A program made the position numbers and the translations under genes. Below the pieces are notes generated by a model. The model was not told the DNA's origin, ran no database searches, and saw only the letters and a list, made by a program, of their open reading frames with translations. A stretch of DNA of 64,000 bases from Perkinsus olseni. Lineage: Eukaryota > Perkinsozoa > Perkinsida > Perkinsidae. The stretch is taken from positions 62,001 through 126,000 of the forward strand of contig JABANP010000039.1 of NCBI GenBank assembly GCA_013115135.1, written 5' to 3'. This document shows positions 44,556 to 55,448 of this stretch, piece by piece (position 1 is the stretch's first letter; each line of letters starts with the position of its first letter).

Positions 44556-44986
44556 ATGGGTTCCGCCCGCAAGGTCAGAGTGTCGATTCAGTACTGTGGA
44601 GGCTGAGGCTATGGGAAGTAATGACTCTCTAGCTTGCGGCTCCGCAGTTCAATCATACTTTCAGGTACTACAATCAAGCGGTAGCGATGTTGAGAGAGAA
44701 GCTTGCTAGCAAACAAGAGAGCGTCGAGTTCGTGCCGAAGAAGGATCCAGGTTGGTTCCAGGTCTTTCCTCTCTGCAGTTGTGTTGAGGTGTGTGTAGGT
44801 GTGACTGGAAACTTCGAGGTGACAGTCGATGGCGCCATGGTCCACAGCAAGCAGAATGGTGATGGCTTCCTACACTCGAATCCGGTAATGCTCATCACGG
44901 GCCTGTCCGTTTCTGTAGGTTGCCGCTGTTCTCAGGCGTCCTTCGAGAAGGTGACGTCGTCAATATTGAAAGCGTTGGAGGGTTAG
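44556..44986 (+). CDS. SELENOW: selenoprotein W (Rdx family), in-frame UGA = Sec
   Basis: Exon 1 is 44556-44617 and exon 2 is 44665-44986, with a 47-nt GT-AG intron; 127 residues in all. The N-terminus MGSARKVRVSIQYCGG is followed by TGA (44604-44606) and GYGKYYNQA, giving the family redox motif CxxU (C14, U17) just after the first strand and before the helix, exactly as in selenoprotein W (CGAUGY). Downstream are LREKL, VTGNFEVTVDG, VHSKQNGDGF and a last helix (FEKVTSSILKAL), all SelW/Rdx signatures. The thioredoxin-like fold suggests a small thiol or selenol redox protein of the cytosol. A SECIS element 44 nt past the stop supports recoding of the UGA. Read as a stop, the gene would make a 16-residue peptide and the conserved remainder would be untranslated. 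Confidence 0.88.
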
Positions 44987-45030
44987 TCCCCCCCTCAAAC
45001 CCACTCGAGTTTGTTCTAGTATGAAAGTGT

Positions 45031-45102
45031 TGCATGAGAACGAATGACGTCGTGTGTTTAAAGCGCTCCTTGCGTATCATACGTACTGAAAGCTTCATTG
45101 CA
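45031..45102 (+). promoter_or_regulatory. SECIS element (type II-like) of the selenoprotein W mRNA
   Basis: The fold was drawn by hand. Helix I is TGCATGAG (45031-45038) with CTTCATTGCA (45093-45102, one bulge). The quartet is TGAC (45045-45048) opposite TGAA (45087-45090), giving tandem G-A/A-G pairs after the A of ATGA (45044). Helix II is GTCGTGTG (45049-45056) with CATACGTAC (45078-45086, one bulged T). Unpaired AAA lies at 45060-45062, twelve bases after ATGA. An extra mini-helix GCGC/GCGT (45063-45066, 45072-45075) makes it type II. All core SECIS requirements are met. Confidence 0.82.
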
Positions 45103-45439
45103 GTGCTGATCGTACTGACATCAGGGTGGTAGAATCTTGTTGCAGGCTTTGTTGAACACCATCAGATTTCTTGGGGTTTGGTTTAGTGTTGTCAATGTCA
45201 TTACTAATTTATTCTCGGGCCTATCGAGTACCGGGGGCAGTGAAGAGTGTTTAGATAGTTACCGTCTTCTGGTTCCCGGAGTAGTTGGCCGCCTTTGGTG
45301 TAGTGTTCATTTAGTGGAATGCGAGCAGAGGTTTCTAGGGGAGGGGTACATCAAGAAAATTGGGAGCACATTTTAATCGGAGAATATCGGTAGTCGTGTT
45401 TTCAAAGTCGTTCGCTTTTGAGTTGAATGCACACAGTAG

Positions 45440-45705
45440 TCTCGGCACCCGTCGAATACCTGCCTGCAAGGTATTTTTCTGAAGGATATTCTGGGCGAGG
45501 ATGACGCTTGCGGTATCACCTACATTACTGGCTGGGCCGACGAAGGTGATGCTCAAAGAAAGCACTTGCATATTTTTCGAGCAATTTTTGGGCCTGTTCC
45601 GTATTTGTCAGACTTCCGGCGAGAAGGATCTGCAGTTGAAAAGTCTAGTCCGGTTGAGAGCTGGAGAACGGACTGTAGCGTTTATGAGTTGTTCATGTGC
45701 AGTGG
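45440..45705 (+). CDS. possible exon of an unresolved plus-strand gene
   Basis: An open frame without ATG that runs about 88 codons (for example KDILGEDDACGITYITGWAD and HLHIFRAIFGPVPYLSDF) and meets a strong donor (GG|GTAAGG) at 45706. Composition is protein-like. Neighbouring plus-strand frames (45137-45376; 46249-46437 with AFAFTFLRSSSEDAYELTCG) may belong to the same gene. No family is recognised. Confidence 0.35.
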
Positions 45706-45711
45706 GTAAGG

Positions 45712-47448
45712 CGGAATCTTTAGTGGCAAAGGTCCGGTTGATGTGATATTGGTTTACACTCCCTCAGGTGTAACCGGTTAGCTTCACTTTTGAAATTGAT
45801 GAGGAAGTTGTGAGCTACTACTGTACAAATTGTCTTGAAGTGCTGCCTCAGTCAGCCGTGGCCGCTCACAAAGGAAGGTGAGATAAGCTAGTGATAGTGC
45901 CTGTCCTGGCGGCGATGAATTATTTGCGTAACCGCCTACACTCATCTCGGGCATTGCTGGGGAGCTCTCGTTTTTTGATCTCGTAGGTGCCCGAAATGCT
46001 TCCAATGTCCGAAGTGCCGTCGAGTACTCGAGGTAGGCCTCTCGAGCGATATTCCCTGCATAACGCGGTGACGTAGCCGTCAATGAGCGTCTTTGCCTTG
46101 CGGGTCGTGCACTGTATAACGGACGGACCCGGGTCGGAGCGATTCCTTGGACGGTTCATCATCTCAGGTGACCGCGACGGACACAGAAGATCGAAGGTGA
46201 GCGAAGGATTATCACTCTCTTCCGGGTTGTCGATCCGCAGCATGGCTAGTGGCATCCGAGGCTTTTGCCTTTACTTTTCTTCGCAGCTCCTCGGAAGATG
46301 CGTACGAGCTGACATGTGGGTCGGGTGAATGTGTTTACCATTCGAGCTCGGCGGGCCTTCTTGCGGCATCCCCCGATGCTCTTCTGACTAAGGCGCGGAG
46401 TCTCGAGGATGCCGCAGTCGACGCTGAGTGGATGTAGGCTCTGCCGCGTTGTCTCTGACCAAGGATCCTCGACCAGGCGTGATGTCTTACCAGTGTATCG
46501 CGAACGGTGCTTGAAGTCTTCTGAGTACTCTTCGCCGAGCACTCGGCCCGCCTCGAAGCATTCTGGTTGGAGGTGAACTCAGCCTGGACGTAGTCGGTGC
46601 GTCGGCTAGCGATACTCTTGCAGGAGCGTGAGGCATCTGAAGGACCCCTCTACCTCATGGTCTCTAACTGATCTTGATGCCAAGCTGGCAGCCTCAACTT
46701 CGGCAGAAGGCGACTACGCTAGAGACGGTCTCCCACTGAGTAGGAGCGAGGATGACCGTGTCAGAGTGAGTGGTGTGTTGGAGTCAACATTGTGGAAATG
46801 AGCCGTGAGTAATGGACTTCCGCGGTCCTACTAGGCTTGCCCTAGAGGGGGATGTCAGTGAAGGCTGTTTGCTCCATGCAACTCAAGTCAATAGCCATCG
46901 AGGTGCACTCGGCATGATCCCCCGCTTTCCCCGCCATAGTTATCGCCGATGCTGAACGTCGAATGGCGTTCACTACGTTGATTCATCAGCGCTGATTATC
47001 CAAGTATCAATATCAGCTCAAAGATATTCCAAGTCTTGGCCACTCCCAATATGCTGCTCGGTCACTTCGGCACCTTCGCTGCTGCCAATACCGAGTCCGT
47101 TCCTTTGAGGTACTTTTTCCCGATGGTTCAACCATTGATGAACTGCGACGCCGCGACAAGCGCTGCTCAAAGTAGTAACTCGGCCGCTTGAGGCCGCAAT
47201 CGTTGTTGCATAGTTCGTCTCATTGAGGTTTCCAAACACTATCTACCGCATTCCTTGCCCGCCCTGAGCGGTTGTCATAGTCCTCATATCCCGCGGCTCT
47301 CGCTCTCTCAGGCAGACACTGCCGCCGCCCGTTCGGAGCCCGCTAGCGGCGCGGCGTAGCTATCGACATGCGGCGAAGTGCAAGAAGTTGCTGTTGAAGT
47401 CACAGATACTTCCAGATCACAGCCAGCCGTACGCGTGCCGCCCCTCTC
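45712..47448. other. unresolved stretch
   Basis: Competing frames on both strands (minus 45920-46255 and 46246-46542; plus 46083-46437) with no recognised motif; 46550-47440 has nothing convincing. Confidence 0.3.
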
Positions 47449-48545
47449 TTGTTCCATCGGCACCCTCGAGGTATCTCCTGCAGGTACTCCATGCGGGCTT
47501 ACGCTAGCGACTTCGTTCCTCTGTGTGCGTTGAGAGACGGTACAGGAGGCACACGGCCAACCATGCGGGTCGAGGAGGACTGCCTTGAGTTCTACATCAC
47601 CTTGAGGAATCCAAGATCGGAACCCATTGAAGTGCGTAGTGCTCGAGCGATTGCGTTTCACGTCTGTGACGACAATACCGCCTTGAGGGGCTCCTCGAAG
47701 ATAGCTTCGATATCCTCATCCAACCGTGGATCAAGTTTTGGAAGTATTTCCTTTCAGGTTAGATTCGACACGAGGTTGAATGATGACTTCGTGGGGAAGC
47801 TCGTTCCTCCATGCCACTCAAACTGGCCGGGTGAGATATCTCAATATGAAAAGAGGTACTATCATGGTCTTGCGCATGTTCCCTCCGGATCATTGGAGTG
47901 CACGGGATACTCAACGGAACCTCACGGGTGTTGTGAGAAACGTCACGGTGTTATGCATCACAGCGAGTGCACGCTCGCGCTGTGCACAGGCTCACAGCCT
48001 GTGATCACCGCAACGTGTGCAGGCACGCCGATACGATACCAAATCTTCGGTTTTCGACTGAGCCATTCACGATTCTTGTCGGAGGCTCGGACATGGACCT
48101 CTCCGAGTCTGAGATAGTAGGGAGAGGGGAAGCGAGGATGAGAAGAATCCGCGGGTTGTTTTGCATAGGTGACGGCCCAGGAACCACCGCCAGAGCTGGT
48201 GCAGTCTCAGCGACATCGGGCTGCTGTGAAATTGGTGAATCTGGGGGCACCGCTTTGCGCTCTGGATTGAAGAGGGTTGAAGCATTTGGTGCTTCAGACA
48301 GTGAGGAAGACCAGCCACCCACCCACGTGCGTCGACGAGAGCGTCAAGTCGCCCCTTCGGGAGGGGCTCAGTCGAGTGATGTTGAAGCCCCGTCCTCCGA
48401 ACAACAAGTAATCGTTACAAAGTTCGAAGAGCCTCGGGTTGCTCTTCGAGTCCCATCCCCTTTCCGACTCGAAGACAGTTGGCGATTCGAGTCCCAGGTA
48501 CTGGCAGGTCCTCCTGCGACTGCATCTAAGAAGCACCTCATGTGA
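47449..48545 (+). CDS. unknown gene, two overlapping frames probably joined by an intron
   Basis: The first frame (47449-48117) contains EEDCLEFYITLRNPRSEPIE and RYYHGLAHVPSGSLECTGY. The second (47967-48545) contains RFSTEPFTILVGGSDMDLSE, then an acidic and Ser-rich tail (FGASDSEEDQPPTHVRRRER). Both are long for chance at this base composition. A splice join between about 47750 and 48060 would make one protein of roughly 300-350 residues. I do not recognise a domain; the first part looks beta-rich and the tail disordered. Confidence 0.4.
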
Positions 48546-48862
48546 GGCTGATGATACCGGGATGGATCTTCTACTGCGAATTAGATTGGGACAGATCGAG
48601 CATGCCGGAGAGAGTTGAATGTTTCTTATGGATGGCAGCTCGTGTTCAGAAACGGACTACATAATAATCATAGTCACCACCCACGCGTGGAGTCCGAGTT
48701 TACCCGAGAGCGATGCTGATCTACCTCACTCGTCAACAAGTGTATAATCATAGAGAGATTCCCCAACTGTGACTCGAGACGTATCAATTCGGAAAGAAAC
48801 TATTATTTAACAAGCCAAAAACATTCAGCCTTCACTGACTGTATCATCATAGGAAGTGAACG
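48546..48862. other. convergent intergenic region
   Basis: No gene seen. Confidence 0.4.
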
Positions 48863-50616
48863 TCACTGGGCTCGGCATTGTGCGGCCATTAGATGGTAAC
48901 TGTTGCAGTTAGAGAAACCCATCTCTCTGGAGAAGTCGTCGCCATATGCACAGCGAGTCCACTCCCAGTCGTTGACAGCATAAAGCGTCCCATTAATATC
49001 ATACAAGTGATCGAACTGTTCTCGGGTCAAAATACCGTCAGTAACGGTTCGCTCACGGAGGGTGTTCAGAGTGTTCCAAACATATTCAACACCTCCCTCG
49101 GAATCGGGATAAGCTGCGGTGTCGAGAGCACACGTAGAGAGCTTATGGCAGTATTTGCCAACTGTGCAGGAGCCCTCGAGCATGATGGTGATCTTGGCCT
49201 TCAAGTTCTCCCATCCTGGTTGAGTACAAACCGCACATTGTTCGGTCATCATATAGTTCATACGATAGACCAGATCATCGGCATAGTCTCCATCAATAGC
49301 GTTACGATAAAGCATCATCGTAGCATGATCAGCATACTCCATAATATACTGAGTACCAAGAGTATTCTTCTGACCCTCGATGGCGAAGTCAATGAGCAAT
49401 GATCCGGTAGGGTATCCCATCTTCTTGCTGACATCCTTCTTCATTTGTTGAGCCTTGAGTAAAGTCTTCTTGATATCTTCCGGCTGCATGTGCTCCGTAT
49501 CGAAGCTCAAACCGATTGGAGCGATGACGGCCATGTCTTCCGCTGTAACAGACTCCTCGAGGAACTTCCGGAAAGTGTCCACAAAAGCGAGCATTCTGTT
49601 CCCGCTATGCTGTTTGATATCGCCATACGTCAGGAAGATGCGCTGGTCATTCCCCGTTTTTCTCACGCCACTGCTTCATCCAAGGGACCAAAGCGCTCTT
49701 GATTGTGAATGCGGTCATAGTTGGTAACATCAGCGACGTTCATGTAGACATCACCAGAATTCCACAACTTTCCCATATCAGAAGCACCGAACCTAACGAG
49801 AGCCTCATCACCCTTACGCCAGTAGTCCTGAGACCACGTGTACGTGGCGAAGCGCCGCTGCTCGGTTGGCCTCGAGGCAGTTGTTGTGGACGTAATCGTT
49901 GTCGTAGAAACAGTCGTTGTGGTTCCAGTTGTTGTTATTACGGGGGTAATGGTGGTTGTTGTTGTTGTAGACGCTGTAGTGGTGGTAGGTGTAGTAGTGG
50001 TGGTAGGTGTAGTAGTGGTGGTAGGTGTAGTATTGGTGGTAGGTGTAGTAGTGGTGGTAGGTGTAGTTGTTGTCGTGGACGTAGTGCTTGTTGTGGACGT
50101 AGTTGTTGTTGTTGCTGTTGTTGTTGTTGTTGTTGTTGTTGCCGTCGCTGCCGCTGTGGTGAATGGCGTTGTTGTGGATACACTCGTTCCGGATGGAGAT
50201 GTTGCGTACGTAGTTGCAGTGGAGGGTAGTGTAGCAGACGGACTCCGAGTTGTCCTTGTGGTCTCAACAGGACCGCCAGTGGACGTAATCGTGCTCGCCG
50301 ATGGGGTCGTTGATGCCCTCAGACGGGTCGTCGTGGTCGGTGTCTGCGTTGGAATTACTCGGCTAGAGGAGCTAGGCACAAAAGTACTGAGACTATTAGT
50401 CGACGTTGAAGGCTTAGTAGTGCTCTGGCCGACCTCCCCATGGCAGGAGCATGGCAAGTTGCTTCCCGAACACACAGGAGGGTTCTGCCACCACTTACAG
50501 TAAGATCCAGGTTGAGCAGCTGCACAGGCCGCGGTACCCTGGTAACAATCTTCTCCAGAAACGATAGCTGCGATGGAGGCGATGGCAAGATAGTTCATCA
50601 ATAGATGATTCATCAT
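48863..50616 (-). pseudogene. secreted Cys-module/large-domain protein, copy broken by two frameshifts
   Basis: Starts at ATG 50616 with a signal peptide (MMNHLLMNYLAIASIAAIVS), the Cys module (CAAAQPGSYCKWWQNPPVC, PCSC) and a very long Thr-rich linker with PTTTT-type repeats. It then enters the large domain (FATYTWSQDYWRKGDEALV...YMNVADVTNYDRIH). Just after this the frame is lost. One extra base near 49693-49698 leads to a short middle frame (ALVPWMKQW), and a second extra base in the T5 run at 49657-49661 leads to TGNDQRIFLTYGD and the rest, which is intact to the stop at 48863. The two intact neighbours read through this place in one frame. It is either a young pseudogene or has two sequence errors. 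Confidence 0.75.
49976..50150 (-). repeat. 18-bp Pro-Thr coding repeats and CAA/GTT microsatellite
   Basis: Five or six copies of an 18-bp unit (GTAGTAGTGGTGGTAGGT on the plus strand; PTTTTT on the coding strand), then a GTT-rich trinucleotide run (about 50098-50140). They form the linker of the broken gene and keep a long antisense frame open. Confidence 0.8.
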
Positions 50617-51697
50617 AGAAACAGAAACAGAGCAAGAAGTCAACTGCGACAACAGTATTCGGGTGCATTTTCCGTCCGAGAAGGCCTCAGCGAGAACTCC
50701 TCTATAGTGGTTTGGGTAGCCGCCGAACCGAGTAGTAGTGCCTTATCTGTCACACAGGGGTACTACATAGTGATTCGTTTGCGCACAATTGTTGATCTTC
50801 GCTATAGGAGAATAGATCATCACTGCGCAACGTGGCATACGCATACTAGACAACTTGACTGGTCCCAAAGACGCAGCCATGATGAGTGTCACGTGATTTT
50901 CCTTCCACAACACCCTCCGGAGGGACGAGATGCACAAGGAGGGGCAGTCATCTCGTGGTGGCTATCATCCATCGATTGTTTGTGTCTGAATTGTGGTATC
51001 TGTCTTTCATCACAACTGCGCCCACATGTCCCGTACAATTGCGCTGCCCAATTCGGACGCTCTCCTCCGCGGCAGTCGAGCTGGACATTCTAAGTTTTTG
51101 GATTCGAAAACCTCGAGTCGACTGCTGACCACGTGTCTCCTGCGGAGCATCGATTACCAGACAGACGGTGGCGCTCAGTTACTTAAGGAACGAATGACTA
51201 GCTCAAACTCAACACTTAAGCAAGCAGGAGAAAAATTCTTCAGGATGACCTCTGAATGATACTATTGGGCGAAGACGTGGGCTATTATGAGAGTATGAAT
51301 AATGTCTAGTTTGAGCGACAATCACGACCGTGTCTATTCACCACATACGTTGCATCCAGCGGCATATGTGGTGAGTAGGGCGGGGTAAAGGTTTCTTATC
51401 CGCGGGCTAGGTTTCATCGCTCTTCAAGCCTTCGCCAGCTCTGGCACAAGGGGTACGCAGATGATTCGAAGGAGCCCAGCTCCCCAAAACTCACCCTACT
51501 GTCCGCCTTCTCTTGCGCTTACGAGATCTGTGTTTCTTGCCCAAACGACCACCACCGAGTTTGTTGAAAGCACCTACGTTCATCCTCCATGCACCGACGG
51601 TACTCTGCATCAACGTTGAGAACCGGACAGACAAGCAAGCCGACGTTGAGGTCTGCGATATGCCACGTGACCCGCCCGTTGTGTCTACGGGTACAAT
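50617..51697. other. intergenic region
   Basis: Plus-strand frames at 50605-51259 are short and overlap in three frames; no motif. Confidence 0.35.
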
Positions 51698-52215
51698 TCA
51701 CCTCTCCCGCCTAAACCGGGTCTGCAGGTGAACCACAGTAACCCTTGACATAAGGCCTTCAGATACGTGAGATGGTTTCAGCAAGAGCTTCTCGTGAAAC
51801 CCATAGAGCTCACCTTGGGAGTAGCTGCGGACCGGGCGAGTTGTCCAGTCGCCATCGGTAGATTTATTCCTATTGGGGGACTCGTCCACCTGGCGTGAAG
51901 CTGGGTTTTGCCTCCAGGGCCTGCCCGTGACTTGTGGTTGCGGAGCTGAAAGAAGTGAGACTACGATGCACTCTGATACCGATGAGTCGAGATAGTCTAG
52001 AAAGATTGAGATTGAGTACCTTGTGGTCTCCTGGACGCCTTTGAGGAACCAACTGCGAAGCCTCTCTCGGTGCACAGCTGTTGCGGGGTACGTGGTAACC
52101 AGCTTGGGCGAACGGGGTTGATAGTCACATTCCTCACCACCGGCTTAGGCGCAGCTCCTTGTGGTTTCACCTCGGGCCGGTCTTCTCCCGAACAACAGTT
52201 AAATAGGTTTCCCAT
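51698..52215 (-). CDS. small protein with N-terminal myristoylation/palmitoylation motif
   Basis: Exon 1 is 52215 down to 52020 and exon 2 is 51945 down to 51698, with a 74-nt GT-AG intron (51946-52019); 147 residues. It opens MGNLFNCCSGED: Gly2 with Asn3 and Ser or Thr nearby suits N-myristoylation, and the Cys7-Cys8 pair suits palmitoylation, so the protein would sit on the inner face of a membrane. The rest is hydrophilic and Pro/Arg-rich (RNVTINPVRPSWLPRTPQQL) with an ordered-looking end (YSQGELYGFHEKLLLKPSHV). No known domain. Both the join and the total length keep frame. Confidence 0.6.
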
Positions 52216-52483
52216 CGATGTCCAAATCGAACACACTTCGATTACCGAGTAAGGAGTACTTGTCGCGGCCTCTCGGACGGCGACATCTCGCTACGTAGCT
52301 TTTCGCAGTTGCGGTCAAAATTGCAACACGCGTGAAGTGGTGAGCGCTCTGATAGGAATGTTGAATGTTGGCATTTCAAGATATGCTCTCGAAGCTGAAT
52401 CGACGTACACGGACACCGGGACTGCTTAATAAGCCATAGCTCTCGGAAGGAAGCGATGACACTGAAATGGTCACACAAGTGCT

Positions 52484-53095
52484 TTACATGTAAGCAATGC
52501 GAGCGAGCGACTTTGGGTTTTTTATGGTGGGTCTTTTCCACTCGCTTTCTTTCGCCGCAGCTTCAAGGCTGATCGGCTTTATAGTAGTGAAGTCCGCAAG
52601 CTCGGCAGTGGGAACATCGCGAAGATTGAAGTCGCACCAGGTTCTGAAGAAATCATTCGGCGCACACCCCGACTTGTGAGGGCAGATTGCTAAAGCCCGC
52701 CGGCAGCGTGGGCGCGAACTTGTTCTCCACTTTCGACCTTTCGCCACATGGGAGCGTCGACTCTGCAACTTTCGTTGACAGTGGCTACTCGTACCTGGCT
52801 CTTGCGATGCTGAAACACCCGTATTGAGTACAGCAACAGCCCGATAGCTCCATGTGTTGCCATCCGAGGTCAGGGCTTCAAATCCATTAACTTGAACGCT
52901 GGAATAATAGAATTCGAACAGCGTGTGATGATGCACGACTAACAGCACGATGATGTTGAATCGACACTGTTGACGATCACAAAGACCGCAGAGGTGCAAT
53001 CGAGATTCCCACTGAGTCCTCACTTCTCTCGCCTCCAACTCTCTCCTGGTAGCATCTCCGCCACTGAGCGGCGCGTTTACTATCGCCTTTCCCAA
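52484..53095 (-). CDS. possible coding frame of 203 codons, no ATG at its start
   Basis: Open frame on the minus strand with CGLCDRQQCRFNIIVLLVV near the N-terminal side, GFEALTSDGNTWSYRAVAVL in the middle and a charged end (AAAKESEWKRPTIKNPKSL). No ATG lies at its beginning, so it would need an upstream exon. Length is above chance but no family is recognised. Confidence 0.3.
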   Translation of the reverse strand: MGKAIVNAPLSGGDATRRELEAREVRTQWESRLHLCGLCDRQQCRFNIIVLLVVHHHTLFEFYYSSVQVNGFEALTSDGNTWSYRAVAVLNTGVSASQEPGTSSHCQRKLQSRRSHVAKGRKWRTSSRPRCRRALAICPHKSGCAPNDFFRTWCDFNLRDVPTAELADFTTIKPISLEAAAKESEWKRPTIKNPKSLARIAYM

Positions 53096-53274
53096 TAGCC
53101 GAGCCTCCAGTACCTCAGAGGTCCCTCAACCCACTACGATGAGCATACGCAACAAGAATAGTCGTAGAACAACTGTAGCGGTATAGAAGCAGATGCAAGA
53201 AAAACACCCGAATTCACACTCAGAAGAGTAACGGGTGCACTAAACAAAAGCATGAAGACAAGGCAGCTTTGCTA

Positions 53275-54879
53275 CTAACGAGCATGGCACCTCGACGCTT
53301 CCCTGTGGTACTTATGACAGTTCGGGTATCCCATCTTCTTTGAGAACGAGTCGCCATAGAAACAGCGAGACCATTCCCAGTCGTTGATGGCGAACAAAGT
53401 ACCATGGACGTCGAAGAGAGAGTTGAACTGCTCGGTAGTAATGATACCATCAGATATCATACGTTGACGCAGAAGATTCATCGTATTCCATATGTATTCA
53501 ATACCGCCAGCAGAACTCGGATACTCTACCGCGTCGAAAGCGCACATGGACACCTTGTTACAGTAGTTGACCTTCGTGCACGATCCTTCAACTAGAATCG
53601 TGATTTTAGCTCGGAGATTCTCCCAGCCAGGTTGAGTACAGACTACACACTGTTGGGTGAGCATCCAGTTCATACGTACCACCAGATCATCAGCATAGTC
53701 ACCATCAATAGCGTTACGGAAGACCTCGAAAGTAGCATGATCAGCAAGCTGCATGACGTACTGAGTCGCCACAGGATTCGGGTCACCGGATACAGCAAAG
53801 TCGATCAATAGGGCACCTGGCTCGTAGCCCTTCTTTTCAGAGACTCTAGCCTTCATGCTTTGAGCCTCCTCAAGTGTCTGCCGTACGCTAGCACTCTTCA
53901 TGCCTTCGGCGTCGAAACTCAGGCCAATAGGTGCGATCTCGATCATGTCTTCACGACTGACGTAGTTGTCTAGGAATCTCTCGAAGGTGCTCACAAATTC
54001 CACCATCCTTTCGTTATAGTGCTTGGCGGCATCACCATAGGTAAGAAAAATACGTCCAGTGTTACCGGTCGCTTTTCTCCACTGCTTCATCCAGGTAACC
54101 AACAAAGTCTCGTTGGCGATCTGATCGTAATTGCTGTAGTCGGCGATGTTCACATAGACATCACCAGAGTTCCACAGCTTGCCCATCTCCGAGCTACCGA
54201 AGTCGACCAATGACGTATCATTGCCCCGCCAATACATTTGCGACCACGAGTATGTACCGAATCGAACATCCCTCACAACTGGAGCCGGAGTAGTCTTCGC
54301 GATTGTGGTTGGTCGTGTGGTCGAGGTTGGCAATAGCTTTGTAGTGCTCGACGACGTTGTCGTTGAAGATCGAAGATGGCTCCGGGTTGTGCTCATACTC
54401 GTTGTCGACGTCTCCTTCTGGGTAGTCCGTGTCCAAGTTGGCGAAGTAGTTGTACGAAGAGCTCCAGTACGCGTCCAAGTGGACGGAGTGGTTGTGTGAC
54501 GTGACTCAGTACTCGAAGTTGACGGACTAGTTGTATGGAATGCTTCAGTGGTAGAAGTTGCGTGATGATCCTCAGAAGTGGATGGTGCCGTACTACTGCC
54601 AGTCGAAGCAGCAGCAGTAGTAGTCGTAGTAGTAGTGGCCTGTAGAGTAGACTTTGTGGTCATAGTTGTGGAGCTCGGTGTAACCGGAGCTGGTGGGGAG
54701 TTGCAAGAACAAGGGATAACCGTTCCCTGGCAAACTCCAGGATTTTGCCAGTACTTGCAATACGACCCCGACTGAATAGACGCACAGAAGGCATCTCCGT
54801 GAAGACAGTTCGCTCGGGCTTCACCGAACGCTAAACAAGCCAAGAGAATGAAAAACAGCGAGGAGACCGGGACTGTCAT
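53275..54879 (-). CDS. secreted Cys-module/large-domain protein, intact, 534 residues
   Basis: ATG 54879 opens a signal peptide (MTVPVSSLFFILLACLAFGE). Next is the Cys module (CLHGDAFC, SGSYCKYWQNPGVC, IPCSC; about residues 24-60), then a Ser/Thr-rich linker of about 150 residues, then the large C-terminal domain (about 205-534) beginning RFGTYSWSQMYWRGNDTSLV. That domain has conserved patches YVNIADYSNYDQI, RIFLTYGD, IEIAPIGLSFDAEGM, GALLIDFAVSG, DHATFEVFRNAIDGDYADDL, VVCTQPGWENL and NDWEWSRCFYGD. The alternation of hydrophobic strands ending in acids hints at a barrel-type hydrolase fold, but I cannot name a family or catalytic residues. It is probably secreted and O-glycosylated. Confidence 0.8.
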   Translation of the reverse strand: MTVPVSSLFFILLACLAFGEARANCLHGDAFCASIQSGSYCKYWQNPGVCQGTVIPCSCNSPPAPVTPSSTTMTTKSTLQATTTTTTTAAASTGSSTAPSTSEDHHATSTTEAFHTTSPSTSSTESRHTTTPSTWTRTGALRTTTSPTWTRTTQKETSTTSMSTTRSHLRSSTTTSSSTTKLLPTSTTRPTTIAKTTPAPVVRDVRFGTYSWSQMYWRGNDTSLVDFGSSEMGKLWNSGDVYVNIADYSNYDQIANETLLVTWMKQWRKATGNTGRIFLTYGDAAKHYNERMVEFVSTFERFLDNYVSREDMIEIAPIGLSFDAEGMKSASVRQTLEEAQSMKARVSEKKGYEPGALLIDFAVSGDPNPVATQYVMQLADHATFEVFRNAIDGDYADDLVVRMNWMLTQQCVVCTQPGWENLRAKITILVEGSCTKVNYCNKVSMCAFDAVEYPSSAGGIEYIWNTMNLLRQRMISDGIITTEQFNSLFDVHGTLFAINDWEWSRCFYGDSFSKKMGYPNCHKYHREASRCHAR

Positions 54880-54994
54880 GAATGAGAAATAGCGATCCGC
54901 TGGACAAACCTGAGAAGGAAGACCATTCCGGGTTGGCTCAATCCGTTTGCTATGTTGGCTGTTGTACGGCAGCTATCGACTCTTCACAGGGTAC

Positions 54995-55350
54995 CAGGCT
55001 CCTCAATGGTAATCATTCGGCTACGGGTGATGAGTTCCTGCTATTTGTGCGTGGGAACCTTTGCTCCTCGTGACTGTCGGCCTCCAGTGCAGGCCTCACA
55101 AAGTGGCCATGTGCTCTATTATTTCGAGTGTAGCCATCTTTCCGAAGCATCCATCATTGCCTTAGTGTATTCCATCACGTGCATGCCCCGTTCTCATACG
55201 CTGCACAAGTAGCAGGATAAACAGAGAGGAGACAGCTCGACACAAGGGAACCTACGCTATGGGAGTGGGCCGAGAGCAGGCCCCTAGTAGACAGCGACCG
55301 GACCCGCGCAAGATGTTCGAACGAACACGACGTCTTGCAGCCGAAGAAAC
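54995..55350. repeat. direct duplication, copy 1 (about 356 bp)
   Basis: From CAGGCTCCTCAATGGTAATC to GCAGCCGAAGAAAC. The same sequence returns at 55449-55831 with a few changes and two small insertions. The copies flank about 100 bp of unique sequence. Confidence 0.9.
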
Positions 55351-55400
55351 TATTTCCCGCAATCCTCAGATCAGAGGCGAGGGCTGATGCCCCCTCTCAG

Positions 55401-55428
55401 AGTCTTTACCCTTAACAGGGTAAAGACT
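55401..55428. repeat. 12-bp stem-loop between the two duplicated segments
   Basis: AGTCTTTACCCT, loop TAAC, then AGGGTAAAGACT: a perfect 12-bp stem. Confidence 0.9.
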
Positions 55429-55448
55429 TGACGAAAAATCACGGGGGG

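Noticed and set aside
49838..50503. 221-codon plus-strand Val-rich frame
   Set aside because: Shadow of the Thr-rich linker of the minus-strand gene.
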